This document shows positions 6,407 to 14,238 of a DNA stretch of 19,086 nucleotides, in pieces. Positions within the stretch are counted from its first letter, which is position 1. Every line of letters starts with the position of its first letter. Source of the DNA: Sphingomonadales bacterium UBA6174 (GTDB taxonomy: Bacteria; Pseudomonadota; Alphaproteobacteria; Sphingomonadales; Sphingomonadaceae); contig DITW01000023.1 in assembly GCA_002422945.1 (NCBI GenBank), positions 1 to 19,086 of the forward strand. Direction: 5' to 3'. A program made the position numbers and the translations under genes. Under the pieces are notes generated by a model. That model ran no database searches. It had not been told where the DNA came from and worked only from the letters and a program-made list of their open reading frames with translations.

Positions 6407-7636
6407 ATGTTAAACGAATTTTTTCTCTACACACCGCCATGGGGCCTGTTGCTGCTGGCCGCAGGCTGGGCTGCTATTTTGGGCTGGTCACCTGCCTTGG
6501 TGGGGCCGGGACTGCTCGCGGGGTTGGCGCTTGGATTGGCGGCATTTCAGCGTGTCCGGTTTCAGATCGGGCAGGTTGAGCATGGGCAGTCGGCTGAGAC
6601 AGCGCCTGTAGCGGGCGAATCGCGTCTGGCGGCACTGATGGAGGCGATCGACGAACCCTTGTTGCTGGTCCAAGGGCGCCGGGTGATACGCGCCAATAAG
6701 GCGGGGCTTGCCCTGTTCGGCGCACATATCGAGGATGAGGATATTCGTCTTGCGATCCGACATCCGGCAGCGGCTGCCTTGTTCAACCGATTCGAACGCT
6801 CGAACGAACCGCAAGCGCGCCAATTAAAGGGTTTTGGCGGACCGGATCGGCGCTGGCAGATGCGGATTGCGCCGCTTGGCGATGGCGCGGCGCTGGTCAG
6901 GCTGGCCGATCTTAGTCAGCAGGATGCGGCAGATCGGATGCGCACGGATTTCGTTGCCAATGCCAGCCACGAACTGCGCACGCCGATCGCGGCACTATTG
7001 GGTTTTATCGAAACGCTCAACGATCCGATGGCGGGTGGTGATCCTGCAACCCGCAAACGCTTTCTCAGCATTATGGCGACCGAGGCAAAGCGGATGGACC
7101 AGCTTGTCAACGACTTGATTTCGCTCTCTCGGATCGAGGCAGATCGTTATACCGCGCCCGCCGGAGAGGTGGATCTCGGTGCGCTGGCCCATGTCGTGGC
7201 CAATCAGATCATGGCGGCGGGTGTGGCTGCGGCCGGTCAGATTACTGTCGATGTTGCCGAAGGTTCGCCATTGGTGAAGGCAGATCGCGGCCAGATTGAA
7301 CAGTTGCTCCACAATTTGATGGGCAATGCCGTCAAATATGGCCGAACTGGCGCACCCGTGCGGGTCGCAGTCGCGCCGGATGTTGGCAATATGGTGCGTC
7401 TGAGCGTTGCGGATGAAGGGGAGGGCATATCGCCCGACCATCTCCCCCGCTTGACCGAGCGTTTCTATCGCGTGGATGCAGGACGTAGCCGGGCAAGTGG
7501 TGGCACCGGCCTTGGCCTCGCCATCGTCAAGAATATTGTGGAACGCCATCGTGGGACGCTCAATTTTGCGTCGGAACAAGGTGTCGGCACCAATGTGACG
7601 GTGCGCCTGCCAATGGTGGTGCCATCATTGTCATAA
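6407..7636 (+). CDS. phoR: Phosphate regulon sensor histidine kinase PhoR
   Basis: A 409-residue membrane histidine kinase. One or two hydrophobic segments at residues 10-47 anchor it. A PAS-like domain follows (about 70-165), and then the HisKA domain with the phosphorylated H188 in FVANASHELRTP. The HATPase domain carries its N box (GNAVKYG, about 305), G1 box (DEGEGIS, from D336), F box (LTERFYR) and G2 box (GGTGLGLAIV). This architecture and the phoB-like gene at the far end of the same gene run identify it as PhoR, which phosphorylates PhoB when phosphate is scarce and is restrained by PhoU and the Pst transporter. The ATG at 6407 has only a weak ribosome binding site; the frame is closed just upstream by a TGA. 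The 3' end overlaps the Pho box of pstS. Confidence 0.93.
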   Translation: MLNEFFLYTPPWGLLLLAAGWAAILGWSPALVGPGLLAGLALGLAAFQRVRFQIGQVEHGQSAETAPVAGESRLAALMEAIDEPLLLVQGRRVIRANKAGLALFGAHIEDEDIRLAIRHPAAAALFNRFERSNEPQARQLKGFGGPDRRWQMRIAPLGDGAALVRLADLSQQDAADRMRTDFVANASHELRTPIAALLGFIETLNDPMAGGDPATRKRFLSIMATEAKRMDQLVNDLISLSRIEADRYTAPAGEVDLGALAHVVANQIMAAGVAAAGQITVDVAEGSPLVKADRGQIEQLLHNLMGNAVKYGRTGAPVRVAVAPDVGNMVRLSVADEGEGISPDHLPRLTERFYRVDAGRSRASGGTGLGLAIVKNIVERHRGTLNFASEQGVGTNVTVRLPMVVPSLS

Positions 7637-7656
7637 AAATGTCATTTAATTGTAAC
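7628..7656 (+). promoter_or_regulatory. Pho box (PhoB binding site) upstream of pstS
   Basis: Three 7-base repeats, TTGTCAT (7628), ATGTCAT (7639) and TTGTAAC (7650), are spaced exactly 11 bases apart with AT-rich 4-base linkers (AAAA, TTAA). This is the architecture of the Pho box, whose consensus half-site is CTGTCAT. The first two units match the 18-base E. coli consensus at all but two positions. The site begins inside the last two sense codons of phoR, overlaps its stop and lies 63 bases before the pstS start. Confidence 0.85.
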
Positions 7657-7719
7657 AGAAGAGCCGCGAAGCACGGCTAATGCCCGTGTCCATAGATTTA
7701 CGGGGGTTAAGCGAGCAAT
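7657..7719 (+). other. pstS leader and probable promoter region
   Basis: This 63-base stretch lies between the Pho box and the pstS ATG. It contains a candidate extended -10 (GGCTAAT, 7675-7681), a short stem AGCCG/CGGCT (7662-7678) and a second short stem CCCGT/ACGGG (7683-7704). The G-run at 7701-7705 is somewhat far from the ATG to be the main ribosome binding site. None of these small stems is convincing by itself. Confidence 0.3.
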
Positions 7720-8766
7720 ATGAAACGCGCAATTTCAGCACTTTCGGCTATATCCGTCGCATTGGCCCTTTCCGCTTGTGGTGAGTCGGGCAATGGAGGC
7801 GGTGCTCGCGACGGCATCCGCGCCGTCGGCTCATCCACTGTCCTGCCCTTTGCGAAGGCGGTAGCCGACAAATTTGGTCAGAAAAACCCGAGCTTCAAGG
7901 CGCCCATCGTTGAATCGCAAGGTACTGGTGGTGGCTTCAAGCTGTTTTGCGCAGGCGTTGGCACTGCCCATCCAGACATTGCGAACGCCTCGCGCCGCAT
8001 CAAAAAGTCAGAACTTGATGATTGCATCAAGAACGGCGTGAAGGACATTGTTGAAATTCAGATCGGAATTGACGGCATCGTATTGGCGCATGCCAAGAAT
8101 GCTGCACCGCTGACCTTGAGCGAAGTCGATATCTATAAGGCGTTGGCTGCCAATCCTTTTGGTAAGCCAAACACGGCCAAAACCTGGAAAGACGTGAACC
8201 CTGCGCTGCCGGCGATTGCGATCAGCGTCTATGGCCCGCCAACATCTTCCGGCACGCGCGATGCTTTTGCCGAACTGATTTTGGAAAAGGGCTGCGACAG
8301 CGATCCGGCGATGAAGGCGCTGAAAGAAAGCGACAAGGATAAGCACAAGTCTCTTTGCACCGGCGTGCGTGAAGATGGTGCTTATGTCGATGCGGGTGAA
8401 AACGATAATCTGATCGTTCAGAAGCTCGCCGCCAATCCAAATGCGGTCGGCGTATTCGGCTTCTCCTTCCTCGAAGAAAATGCCGACAAGGTGAAGGGCG
8501 TAGCGGTGCAGGGCGTGGTCCCGACCTATGCGACCATCGCCGATTATTCCTATCCGGGTGCGCGTCCGCTCTTCATCTATGTGAAGAAGGCGCATCTGAA
8601 CTCTGTTCCGGGCATCAAGGAATTCCTCGCGGAATTTGCCTCGGCCTGGGGGCCGGACGGTTATCTTGCCAAGCATGGCATGATCGCCGCACCGGAAGAT
8701 GTCCGCAAGAAGAATGCGGATATCATCGCCAATCTGACGCTGCTCGACCCAGCAAGCATCAATTGA
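7720..8766 (+). CDS. pstS: Phosphate ABC transporter substrate-binding lipoprotein PstS
   Basis: A 348-residue phosphate-binding protein of the high-affinity Pst importer. The N-terminus is a lipoprotein signal with lipobox LSAC (C20), so the protein is probably anchored to the outer face of the inner membrane or in the outer membrane rather than free in the periplasm. Family motifs are GSSTVLPFAKAVADKF (about 37-52), the Gly-rich ligand loop SQGTGGGFKLFCAG, and SSGTRDAF, which supplies hydroxyl and Arg contacts to phosphate. Like many alphaproteobacterial PstS proteins it has several Cys residues (FCAG, LDDCIK, KGCDSD, SLCTG). It is preceded by a strong Pho box and followed by a hairpin, which fits strong phosphate-starvation expression relative to the permease genes downstream. 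Confidence 0.95.
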   Translation: MKRAISALSAISVALALSACGESGNGGGARDGIRAVGSSTVLPFAKAVADKFGQKNPSFKAPIVESQGTGGGFKLFCAGVGTAHPDIANASRRIKKSELDDCIKNGVKDIVEIQIGIDGIVLAHAKNAAPLTLSEVDIYKALAANPFGKPNTAKTWKDVNPALPAIAISVYGPPTSSGTRDAFAELILEKGCDSDPAMKALKESDKDKHKSLCTGVREDGAYVDAGENDNLIVQKLAANPNAVGVFGFSFLEENADKVKGVAVQGVVPTYATIADYSYPGARPLFIYVKKAHLNSVPGIKEFLAEFASAWGPDGYLAKHGMIAAPEDVRKKNADIIANLTLLDPASIN

Positions 8767-8777
8767 TCCATCGCAGC

Positions 8778-8807
8778 CATCCTGCCCATCAAAGCATGGG
8801 CAGGATG
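8778..8807 (+). terminator. Intergenic hairpin between pstS and pstC (attenuator or mRNA-stabilising stem)
   Basis: A perfect 12-base stem, left arm CATCCTGCCCAT (8778-8789) and its complement at 8796-8807, encloses a 6-base loop. Only a weak T-run (TTTT at 8815-8818) follows, so full intrinsic termination is doubtful. A partial terminator or 3'-end stabiliser would explain how a binding protein can be made in excess over its membrane partners. Confidence 0.7.
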
Positions 8808-8826
8808 ACAAGAGTTTTGACCTGAT

Positions 8827-10209
8827 ATGATCCAGATCGCGATCTTTTTGGTAATTGGCCTTAGTATCCTCGGCTTTGTCGCGGGTCGTGGTCGTGCCAG
8901 TGCATTTTCGAAGGGGCGTACGGCGGCGGCTGTTCGGCCGCATAGTCGTCCTAATCATCATGGCGCGCATGTGCTGTTATGGGCGCTGATCCCGGCATTG
9001 CTGGTGGTGGCGTCGTCGATGGCGCTGGTGCCTGCGCTGGTGAATGATGCGGTGCTGTCCAGCCTGCCTGTGGCGCAACAGCCGCAAAGCCAGATGGATC
9101 GTGCGGCGTTGCTGGAAGAGGTTCGCGCGATTGCCAGCGGCCAGAGCATGGGCGGCTTTATCGAGGCCAGCCAAAGCCTGGTCCCGGCGTATAAGGTCGC
9201 CAATACCAAGTTCAACGGCATTGCGGCGGCACTTGCGGTGTTGGTCGCGGTGATTGGCGGGCTGTTCGGTTTCTCCAAGGTGCGGCCGGATTTCCGGGCG
9301 CGGACGCGGGTGGAGCGGCTGACCATGACGGTGTTGTTCATGGCCTCGCTGATCGCGATTTTGACGACCATCGGGATCGTCGGTTCGCTGTTGTTCGAAT
9401 CGATCCGCTTCTTTGGCATGGTATCGCCGGTCGAGTTTCTGTTCGGCACCCATTGGAGCCCGCAGATGTCGTCGAGCGGCGCTGCTGCCGGTTCCTATGG
9501 CGCGATCCCGCTGTTCTGGGGGACGGTCTTTATCGGCGCGATTATCGCGATGATCGTGGCCATTCCCTTTGGCTTGATGAGCGCGATCTACCTCACCCAA
9601 TATGCCGCGCCGAAAGTGCGCAGCTGGCTGAAGCCGATCCTGGAGTTGCTCGCGGGCGTGCCGACGGTGGTCTATGGCTATTTCGCCGCACTCACCATCG
9701 CGCCGCCGCTGCGTGATTTCGCGGTATCGATCGGCATCACCGGCGCGTCATCGGAAAGCGCCTTGGCCGCCGGTCTGGTGATGGGGGTGATGATCATCCC
9801 GTTCGTGTCCTCAATGGCCGATGACAGCATCGCCGCCGTGCCGCAGGCCATGCGCGACGGGTCGTTGGCGATGGGCGCGACGCCATCGGAAACGATCAAG
9901 CGCGTGCTGATCCCCGCGGCCTTGCCCGGCATTGTCGGCGGGGTGCTGCTCGCCGTCAGCCGCGCCATCGGTGAAACCATGATCGTGGTGATGGCTGCAG
10001 GTCTTGCCGCGAACCTCACCGCCAATCCCTTTGCTAGCGTCACGACCGTCACGACCCAGATCGTGCAGCTGATGACGGGTGATACCGAGTTCGACAGCCC
10101 CAAGACGCTTGCGGCATTTGCGCTTGGTTTGGTGCTGTTCCTTGTAACGCTGGCCCTCAACATCATCGCCCTTCGGGTCGTGAAGAAATATCGGGAAGCA
10201 TATGACTGA
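8827..10209 (+). CDS. pstC: Phosphate ABC transporter permease PstC (N-terminally extended)
   Basis: A 460-residue inner-membrane permease, one half of the PstCA channel. The conserved binding-protein-dependent transport core occupies about residues 220-455 and includes the coupling EAA-type loop (AVPQAMRDGSLAMGATPSETIKRVLIPAALPGI). The roughly 220 N-terminal residues hold an initial hydrophobic helix, a second helix (LLWALIPALLVVASSMALV), a periplasmic Gln/Ser/Ala-rich section, and two more helices. The family in E. coli is about 320 residues, so this is the long form known from alphaproteobacteria. The ATG at 8827 has a poor ribosome binding site, which, with the hairpin upstream, may keep expression below that of pstS. 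The 3' end overlaps pstA by 8 bases. Confidence 0.92.
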   Translation: MIQIAIFLVIGLSILGFVAGRGRASAFSKGRTAAAVRPHSRPNHHGAHVLLWALIPALLVVASSMALVPALVNDAVLSSLPVAQQPQSQMDRAALLEEVRAIASGQSMGGFIEASQSLVPAYKVANTKFNGIAAALAVLVAVIGGLFGFSKVRPDFRARTRVERLTMTVLFMASLIAILTTIGIVGSLLFESIRFFGMVSPVEFLFGTHWSPQMSSSGAAAGSYGAIPLFWGTVFIGAIIAMIVAIPFGLMSAIYLTQYAAPKVRSWLKPILELLAGVPTVVYGYFAALTIAPPLRDFAVSIGITGASSESALAAGLVMGVMIIPFVSSMADDSIAAVPQAMRDGSLAMGATPSETIKRVLIPAALPGIVGGVLLAVSRAIGETMIVVMAAGLAANLTANPFASVTTVTTQIVQLMTGDTEFDSPKTLAAFALGLVLFLVTLALNIIALRVVKKYREAYD

Positions 10210-11476
10210 GCCGACAACAATGAAGCGGCAGCCCACCGACTGGAGTTCGCCCGCGATGGTGCGGCGGATCAAGGGCCGCTATGCCGCAGAACGCCGCTTC
10301 AAGGCGGTGGGGCTGGTGGCGATCCTGATCTCCGTGGCGTTTCTCGCCTTTCTGCTGCTGTCGATGGCAAGCAACGGCGCGCGCGGGTTCATGCGCACCG
10401 AGGTGAAGCTGCCGATCGATTTTCCGGCGGCCGCGATCATGGTCGATCCGGCATCCTTGAACGGCACGCCGGACAAGGCCGATGAAGCCTTGGCCAGTGT
10501 CGATTTCGAAGGCCCGGTCGCGACCGCTGCCGAACAGGCTTATGGCGCAGATGGGTCGAGCTTGTTGGCGGATAGTGCGTGGATCATCGTGCGCGATGCG
10601 ATCAAGGCCGACCCGACGTTGCTCAGCCGCAAGGCGGATATCTGGGTGCCAGCGTCCAGCGATCTCGATATCGCATTCAAGGGCGAGGGTGATGCCGCGT
10701 TGTTGAAGCGCGTGGACGACATGCAACAAGCGGGGGTGATCACCTCCAATTTCAACATGGGCTTTATGACCGGCGCGGATGCGACCGATCCGACGATGGT
10801 CGGCATTTGGGGCGCGTTCAAGGGGTCGTTGCTGACGATGATCGTGACGTTGCTGCTGGCCTTTCCGGTTGGCGTGTTCTCGGCGATCTATCTTGAGGAA
10901 TATGCCCCGCGCAATCGCTGGACCGATTTGATCGAAGTGTCGATCAACAATCTCGCGGCGGTGCCGTCGATCATCTTCGGCCTGTTGGGGCTGGCGGTGT
11001 TTCTGGTGATCTTCCCGACGATGCGCTCTGCGCCGTTGATCGGCGGGATGACGCTGGCGCTGATGACGATGCCGGTGATCGTGATCGCGGGTCGTAATGC
11101 GATCAAGGCGGTGCCGCCATCGATCCGCGATGCGGCGCTCGGCATTGGCGCATCGCCGGTGCAGGTGGTGTTCCACCATGTGCTGCCGCTTGCCTTGCCG
11201 GGGATTTTGACCGGCACGATCATCGGCATGGCTCGTGCGCTGGGTGAAACCGCGCCGCTGCTGATGGTCGGGATGCGGGCGTTCATCTCGGCTCCGCCTG
11301 CGGGCTTTACCGATCCGGCGACGGTGCTGCCGGTGCAGATCTTCCTGTGGTCGGATGAAGTCAGCCGTGGCTTTGTCGAAAAGACCTCGGCGGCGATCAT
11401 CGTCCTCCTCGTCTTCCTTCTCGCGATGAATGGCATGGCCATTTACCTGCGCAACCGTTTTGAAACCCGGTGGTGA
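10202..11476 (+). CDS. pstA: Phosphate ABC transporter permease PstA with N-terminal DUF3333-like region
   Basis: A 424-residue permease, the partner of PstC. A single helix at about residues 33-55 leads into a periplasmic segment of roughly 150 residues, comparable to the DUF3333 region of alphaproteobacterial PstA. The transport core begins near residue 207 (GSLLTMIVTLLLAFPVGV) and contains the EAA-type loop (AVPPSIRDAALGIGASPVQVVFHHVLPLALPGI). E. coli PstA is about 300 residues, so the periplasmic part is the extra portion. The ATG at 10202 overlaps the pstC stop by 8 bases, typical of translational coupling; an ATG at 10220 is an alternative that would remove only six residues. Confidence 0.92.
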   Translation: MTEPTTMKRQPTDWSSPAMVRRIKGRYAAERRFKAVGLVAILISVAFLAFLLLSMASNGARGFMRTEVKLPIDFPAAAIMVDPASLNGTPDKADEALASVDFEGPVATAAEQAYGADGSSLLADSAWIIVRDAIKADPTLLSRKADIWVPASSDLDIAFKGEGDAALLKRVDDMQQAGVITSNFNMGFMTGADATDPTMVGIWGAFKGSLLTMIVTLLLAFPVGVFSAIYLEEYAPRNRWTDLIEVSINNLAAVPSIIFGLLGLAVFLVIFPTMRSAPLIGGMTLALMTMPVIVIAGRNAIKAVPPSIRDAALGIGASPVQVVFHHVLPLALPGILTGTIIGMARALGETAPLLMVGMRAFISAPPAGFTDPATVLPVQIFLWSDEVSRGFVEKTSAAIIVLLVFLLAMNGMAIYLRNRFETRW

Positions 11477-11484
11477 ACCAGATC

Positions 11485-12264
11485 ATGTCCAATACTGAAA
11501 GCGCATCCACGCTCAAGATGACGGCGCGCAACGTCGACATATTTTACGGCGAAAAACAGGCGATCAACAATGTCTCCATCGATGTGTCGATGGAACATGT
11601 GACCGCGTTCATCGGCCCGTCGGGCTGCGGCAAATCGACGTTCCTGCGGACGCTGAACCGGATGAACGACACGATCTCATCGGCGCGGGTGACCGGCGAC
11701 ATCCGGCTTGACGGCCATGACATTTATGCGCCGGACATGGATGTGGTCCAGCTGCGCGCCCGGGTCGGGATGGTGTTCCAAAAGCCGAACCCGTTCCCGA
11801 AGTCGATCTATGAAAATATCGCTTATGGTCCGCGCATCCACGGTCTTGCCACCGGTAAGAGCGAGATGGACGAGATCGTCGAGAAATCGCTGCGCCGCGC
11901 CGGTCTGTGGGATGAAGTGAAGGACCGTCTGGCCGACAGCGGCACGGCACTTTCCGGTGGTCAGCAGCAGCGCCTGTGCATCGCGCGCGCGATTGCGGTC
12001 GATCCGGAAGTGATCCTGATGGATGAGCCATGCTCGGCACTCGATCCCATTGCCACCGCCAAGATCGAGGAACTGATCCACGAACTGCGCGGTCGCTATG
12101 CGATGGTGATCGTGACCCACAATATGCAACAGGCCGCCCGCGTGTCACAGCGCACGGCCTTTTTCCACCTTGGTACGCTTGTCGAATATGGCGAGACGTC
12201 GGACATCTTCACCAACCCGCGTGAAGAAAAGACCAAGGATTACATCACGGGCCGTTACGGTTGA
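11485..12264 (+). CDS. pstB: Phosphate ABC transporter ATP-binding protein PstB
   Basis: A 259-residue ATPase that drives phosphate import through PstCA on the cytoplasmic side. It shows Walker A GPSGCGKST, the Q-loop (MVFQKPNPFPKSIYENIAYG, characteristic of PstB), signature LSGGQQQRLCIARAI, Walker B VILMDEPCSALDP and the switch His in VIVTHNMQQA. I start it at ATG 11485 (MSNTESAS), which has GGTGGTG as a well-placed ribosome binding site, rather than at the in-frame GTG codons at 11470/11473 that overlap the pstA stop. It lies 8 bases after pstA and 11 before phoU, in one operon. Sequence and length are standard. Confidence 0.96.
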   Translation: MSNTESASTLKMTARNVDIFYGEKQAINNVSIDVSMEHVTAFIGPSGCGKSTFLRTLNRMNDTISSARVTGDIRLDGHDIYAPDMDVVQLRARVGMVFQKPNPFPKSIYENIAYGPRIHGLATGKSEMDEIVEKSLRRAGLWDEVKDRLADSGTALSGGQQQRLCIARAIAVDPEVILMDEPCSALDPIATAKIEELIHELRGRYAMVIVTHNMQQAARVSQRTAFFHLGTLVEYGETSDIFTNPREEKTKDYITGRYG

Positions 12265-12275
12265 GGAGCGCAGAC

Positions 12276-12971
12276 ATGCCAAGCAATACAGGACATACCG
12301 TCAAGGCGTTCGACGAAGAACTGGGCCAGCTGCGCGCCCTCATCTCCGAAATGGGCGGCCTCGCCGAACAGGCCATCAATCAGGCCATGCAGGCACTGAC
12401 GCGCAGGGATAATGACGCGGCGATGCGCGTGGTCGAGAATGACCATCGGATCGACGCGCTGGAGATGGAAGTGGAGCGCCTCGCGGTCCGCCTGATCGCC
12501 TTGCGTGCCCCGATGGCGGACGATCTGCGCGAAGTCGTGGCCGCGATGAAGATCGCAGGCGTCGTCGAACGTATTGGCGATTATGCCAAGAATATTGCCA
12601 AGCGCGTGCCGCAATTCGCCGAGGCTAAGGACATTGGTCCCCTCGCGATTTTGCCGGAAATGGGCAAAATGGCGAGCGAAATGGTGCGCACCGCGCTTGA
12701 TGCCTTTGCCGCACGCAGCCCGGAACAGGCGCAGGCCGTTGTCGCCCGCGATACCGCGCTCGATACTTTCTACAATAGCGTGTTCCGCGCTTTGCTGACC
12801 TATATGATGGAAAATCCGCACAATATCACGCCGTGCGCCCATCTGTTGTTCATGGCGAAGAACCTCGAACGGGTCGGTGACCATGCCACCAATATCGGCG
12901 AGATGGTCTATTTTGCCGCGACCGGTGCGCATCTCGCAGAACGCGTGCGCGGCGGCGATCTGGACGACTGA
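12276..12971 (+). CDS. phoU: Phosphate transport regulator PhoU
   Basis: A 231-residue all-helical protein made of two similar three-helix bundles. Each repeat has the metal-binding ExxxD-type motif: VVERIGDYAKNI in the first half and NLERVGDHATNIGE in the second. PhoU bridges PstB and PhoR and keeps PhoR from phosphorylating PhoB when phosphate is plentiful. The start at ATG 12276 is set by the ribosome binding site GAGGAG eight bases upstream; a TTG at 12261 is in frame but less likely because it would overlap the pstB stop codon. The length matches the family. Confidence 0.95.
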   Translation: MPSNTGHTVKAFDEELGQLRALISEMGGLAEQAINQAMQALTRRDNDAAMRVVENDHRIDALEMEVERLAVRLIALRAPMADDLREVVAAMKIAGVVERIGDYAKNIAKRVPQFAEAKDIGPLAILPEMGKMASEMVRTALDAFAARSPEQAQAVVARDTALDTFYNSVFRALLTYMMENPHNITPCAHLLFMAKNLERVGDHATNIGEMVYFAATGAHLAERVRGGDLDD

Positions 12972-13000
12972 TTCTCATTTTACGATCGGATTAAGCGCGC

Positions 13001-13699
13001 ATGGCACAGCCTCGCCTCTTGCTGGTGGAAGACGATCCGGCGTTGGCCGAACTGCTCAAATGGAATTTTGAGCGGGAGAATTATATCGTCGACCACACAA
13101 CGGATGGCGAGGAGGCACTGCTGCTCGCGCGGGAAGCGACGCCCGATCTGGTTCTATTGGATTGGATGATCGAGGGCCTTTCTGGGCTTGAAGTCTGCCG
13201 TCGTCTGCGTCGCTTGCCCGATACCGCCAATGTGCCGATCATCATGTTGACGGCGCGGGGCGAGGAAGAAGACCGTATTCGCGGTTTGGAAACCGGCGCG
13301 GATGATTATGTCACCAAGCCGTTTTCGCCACGTGAACTGATTGCGCGGGTGGGGGCGGTATTGCGCCGGGTCCGGCCTGCACTTTCGGCGGAAACGCTCG
13401 AATATGCGGACATCGGCATGGATCTCGTCGCCCATCGGGTGAAGCGCGGTGGCGAGGTGGTCAATCTCGGCCCCACCGAATTCCGCCTGTTGCGCCATTT
13501 TATGGAGCATCCGGGCCGCGTTTTTTCGCGCGAACGGCTGTTGGATGCGGTCTGGGGTCAGGACAGCGATATCGAAGTCCGTACCGTTGACGTGCATATT
13601 CGCCGCCTGCGCAAGGCGATCAACGAAGGCGGCAGGGCGGATATTATCCGCACCGTGCGTTCGGCGGGCTATGCGCTGGATGCTGACGGGAGCCTTTGA
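13001..13699 (+). CDS. phoB: Phosphate regulon response regulator PhoB
   Basis: A 232-residue OmpR-family response regulator. The receiver domain (about 1-120) has the acidic pair E10/D11-D12, the phosphorylation site D54 in LVLLDWMIEG and the conserved Lys in DDYVTKPFSP. The winged-helix DNA-binding domain (about 130-228) shows LGPTEFRLLRHFMEHPGRVFSRERLLDAVWG and the recognition helix region EVRTVDVHIRRLRKAI. It is expected to bind the Pho box at 7628. It sits 29 bases after phoU, as the last pho gene in the run; its sensor kinase is the first, so the two-component pair is split by the transporter genes. Confidence 0.95.
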   Translation: MAQPRLLLVEDDPALAELLKWNFERENYIVDHTTDGEEALLLAREATPDLVLLDWMIEGLSGLEVCRRLRRLPDTANVPIIMLTARGEEEDRIRGLETGADDYVTKPFSPRELIARVGAVLRRVRPALSAETLEYADIGMDLVAHRVKRGGEVVNLGPTEFRLLRHFMEHPGRVFSRERLLDAVWGQDSDIEVRTVDVHIRRLRKAINEGGRADIIRTVRSAGYALDADGSL

Positions 13700-13731
13700 C
13701 GGCTTGGACGCCCATCGTTAAGGCAGGCCGC

Positions 13732-14142
13732 ATGACACGCTCTATCACCGACCTCGTCGAAGAATATGAATTTCTCGACAAAGATGATCGTTATCGACTG
13801 CTGATCGAGCTCGGGAATGAGCTGGAATCGATGCCCGATGCGCTGAAGAATGACGCGACATTGGTGCGTGGCTGTTCCGCCAGCGTGTGGATATATCCGG
13901 TCGAGGGCGAGGGCGGGGCGCTTCATTTCCTGGCCGACAGCAATGCCGCGATCACCAAGGGGATCGTCGCCTTGGTCATTTTGATGGTGCAGGACCGCCC
14001 AGCCAAAGAGATCGCCTCGATGGACATTGCGGATGCCCTTGCGCCGTTCGATCTGAAGAACCAGCTCAGTTCCAATCGGACACAGGGTATTCCCAACATG
14101 ATCGCGCTGATCCGGGAAACAGCGGGCCGCTTGGCAATTTAA
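13732..14142 (+). CDS. sufE: SufE-family cysteine desulfuration protein
   Basis: A 136-residue SufE protein. It accepts persulfide sulfur from a cysteine desulfurase (SufS type) and passes it on to Fe-S cluster assembly. The active-site Cys is C48 in VRGCSASVW, the family hallmark, and the C-terminal part LSSNRTQGIPNMIALIR also matches. I begin at ATG 13732, preceded by AAGGCAGG; a TTG at 13696 would overlap phoB and add an unrelated stretch. It follows phoB by 32 bases and so may be read through from the pho genes, though no functional link is evident. No suf operon genes are seen here. Confidence 0.93.
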   Translation: MTRSITDLVEEYEFLDKDDRYRLLIELGNELESMPDALKNDATLVRGCSASVWIYPVEGEGGALHFLADSNAAITKGIVALVILMVQDRPAKEIASMDIADALAPFDLKNQLSSNRTQGIPNMIALIRETAGRLAI

Positions 14143-14238
14143 TAGGTCCTGACCCTAAACAAGCGTTGCGCCTTTTTGCGTTTGCTTGACGCGGACTCCC
14201 CATCCGGCGCATTGTCCCGCGAGTTTCAAGAGGGCATC

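Noticed and set aside
8008..11179. Long minus-strand open frames opposite the pst genes (for example 8008-8970 and 10163-11179), and a similar one opposite ftsK (14917-16017).
   Set aside because: They are rich in His, Arg and Gln with no recognisable motif, as expected for antisense frames of GC-rich genes, and the plus-strand genes there are certain.
14159..14215. Imperfect hairpin CAAGC/GCTTG and a TTGACG-N18-CATTGT pair upstream of ftsK.
   Set aside because: The stem has many mismatches and the -10 matches only three of six positions, so neither terminator nor promoter can be supported.
11470..14238. Longer non-ATG starts for pstB (GTG 11470), phoU (TTG 12261), sufE (TTG 13696) and ftsK (TTG 14176).
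   Set aside because: Each has an ATG further in with a well-placed ribosome binding site and a family-typical N-terminus; the pstB, phoU and sufE extensions overlap the preceding gene.
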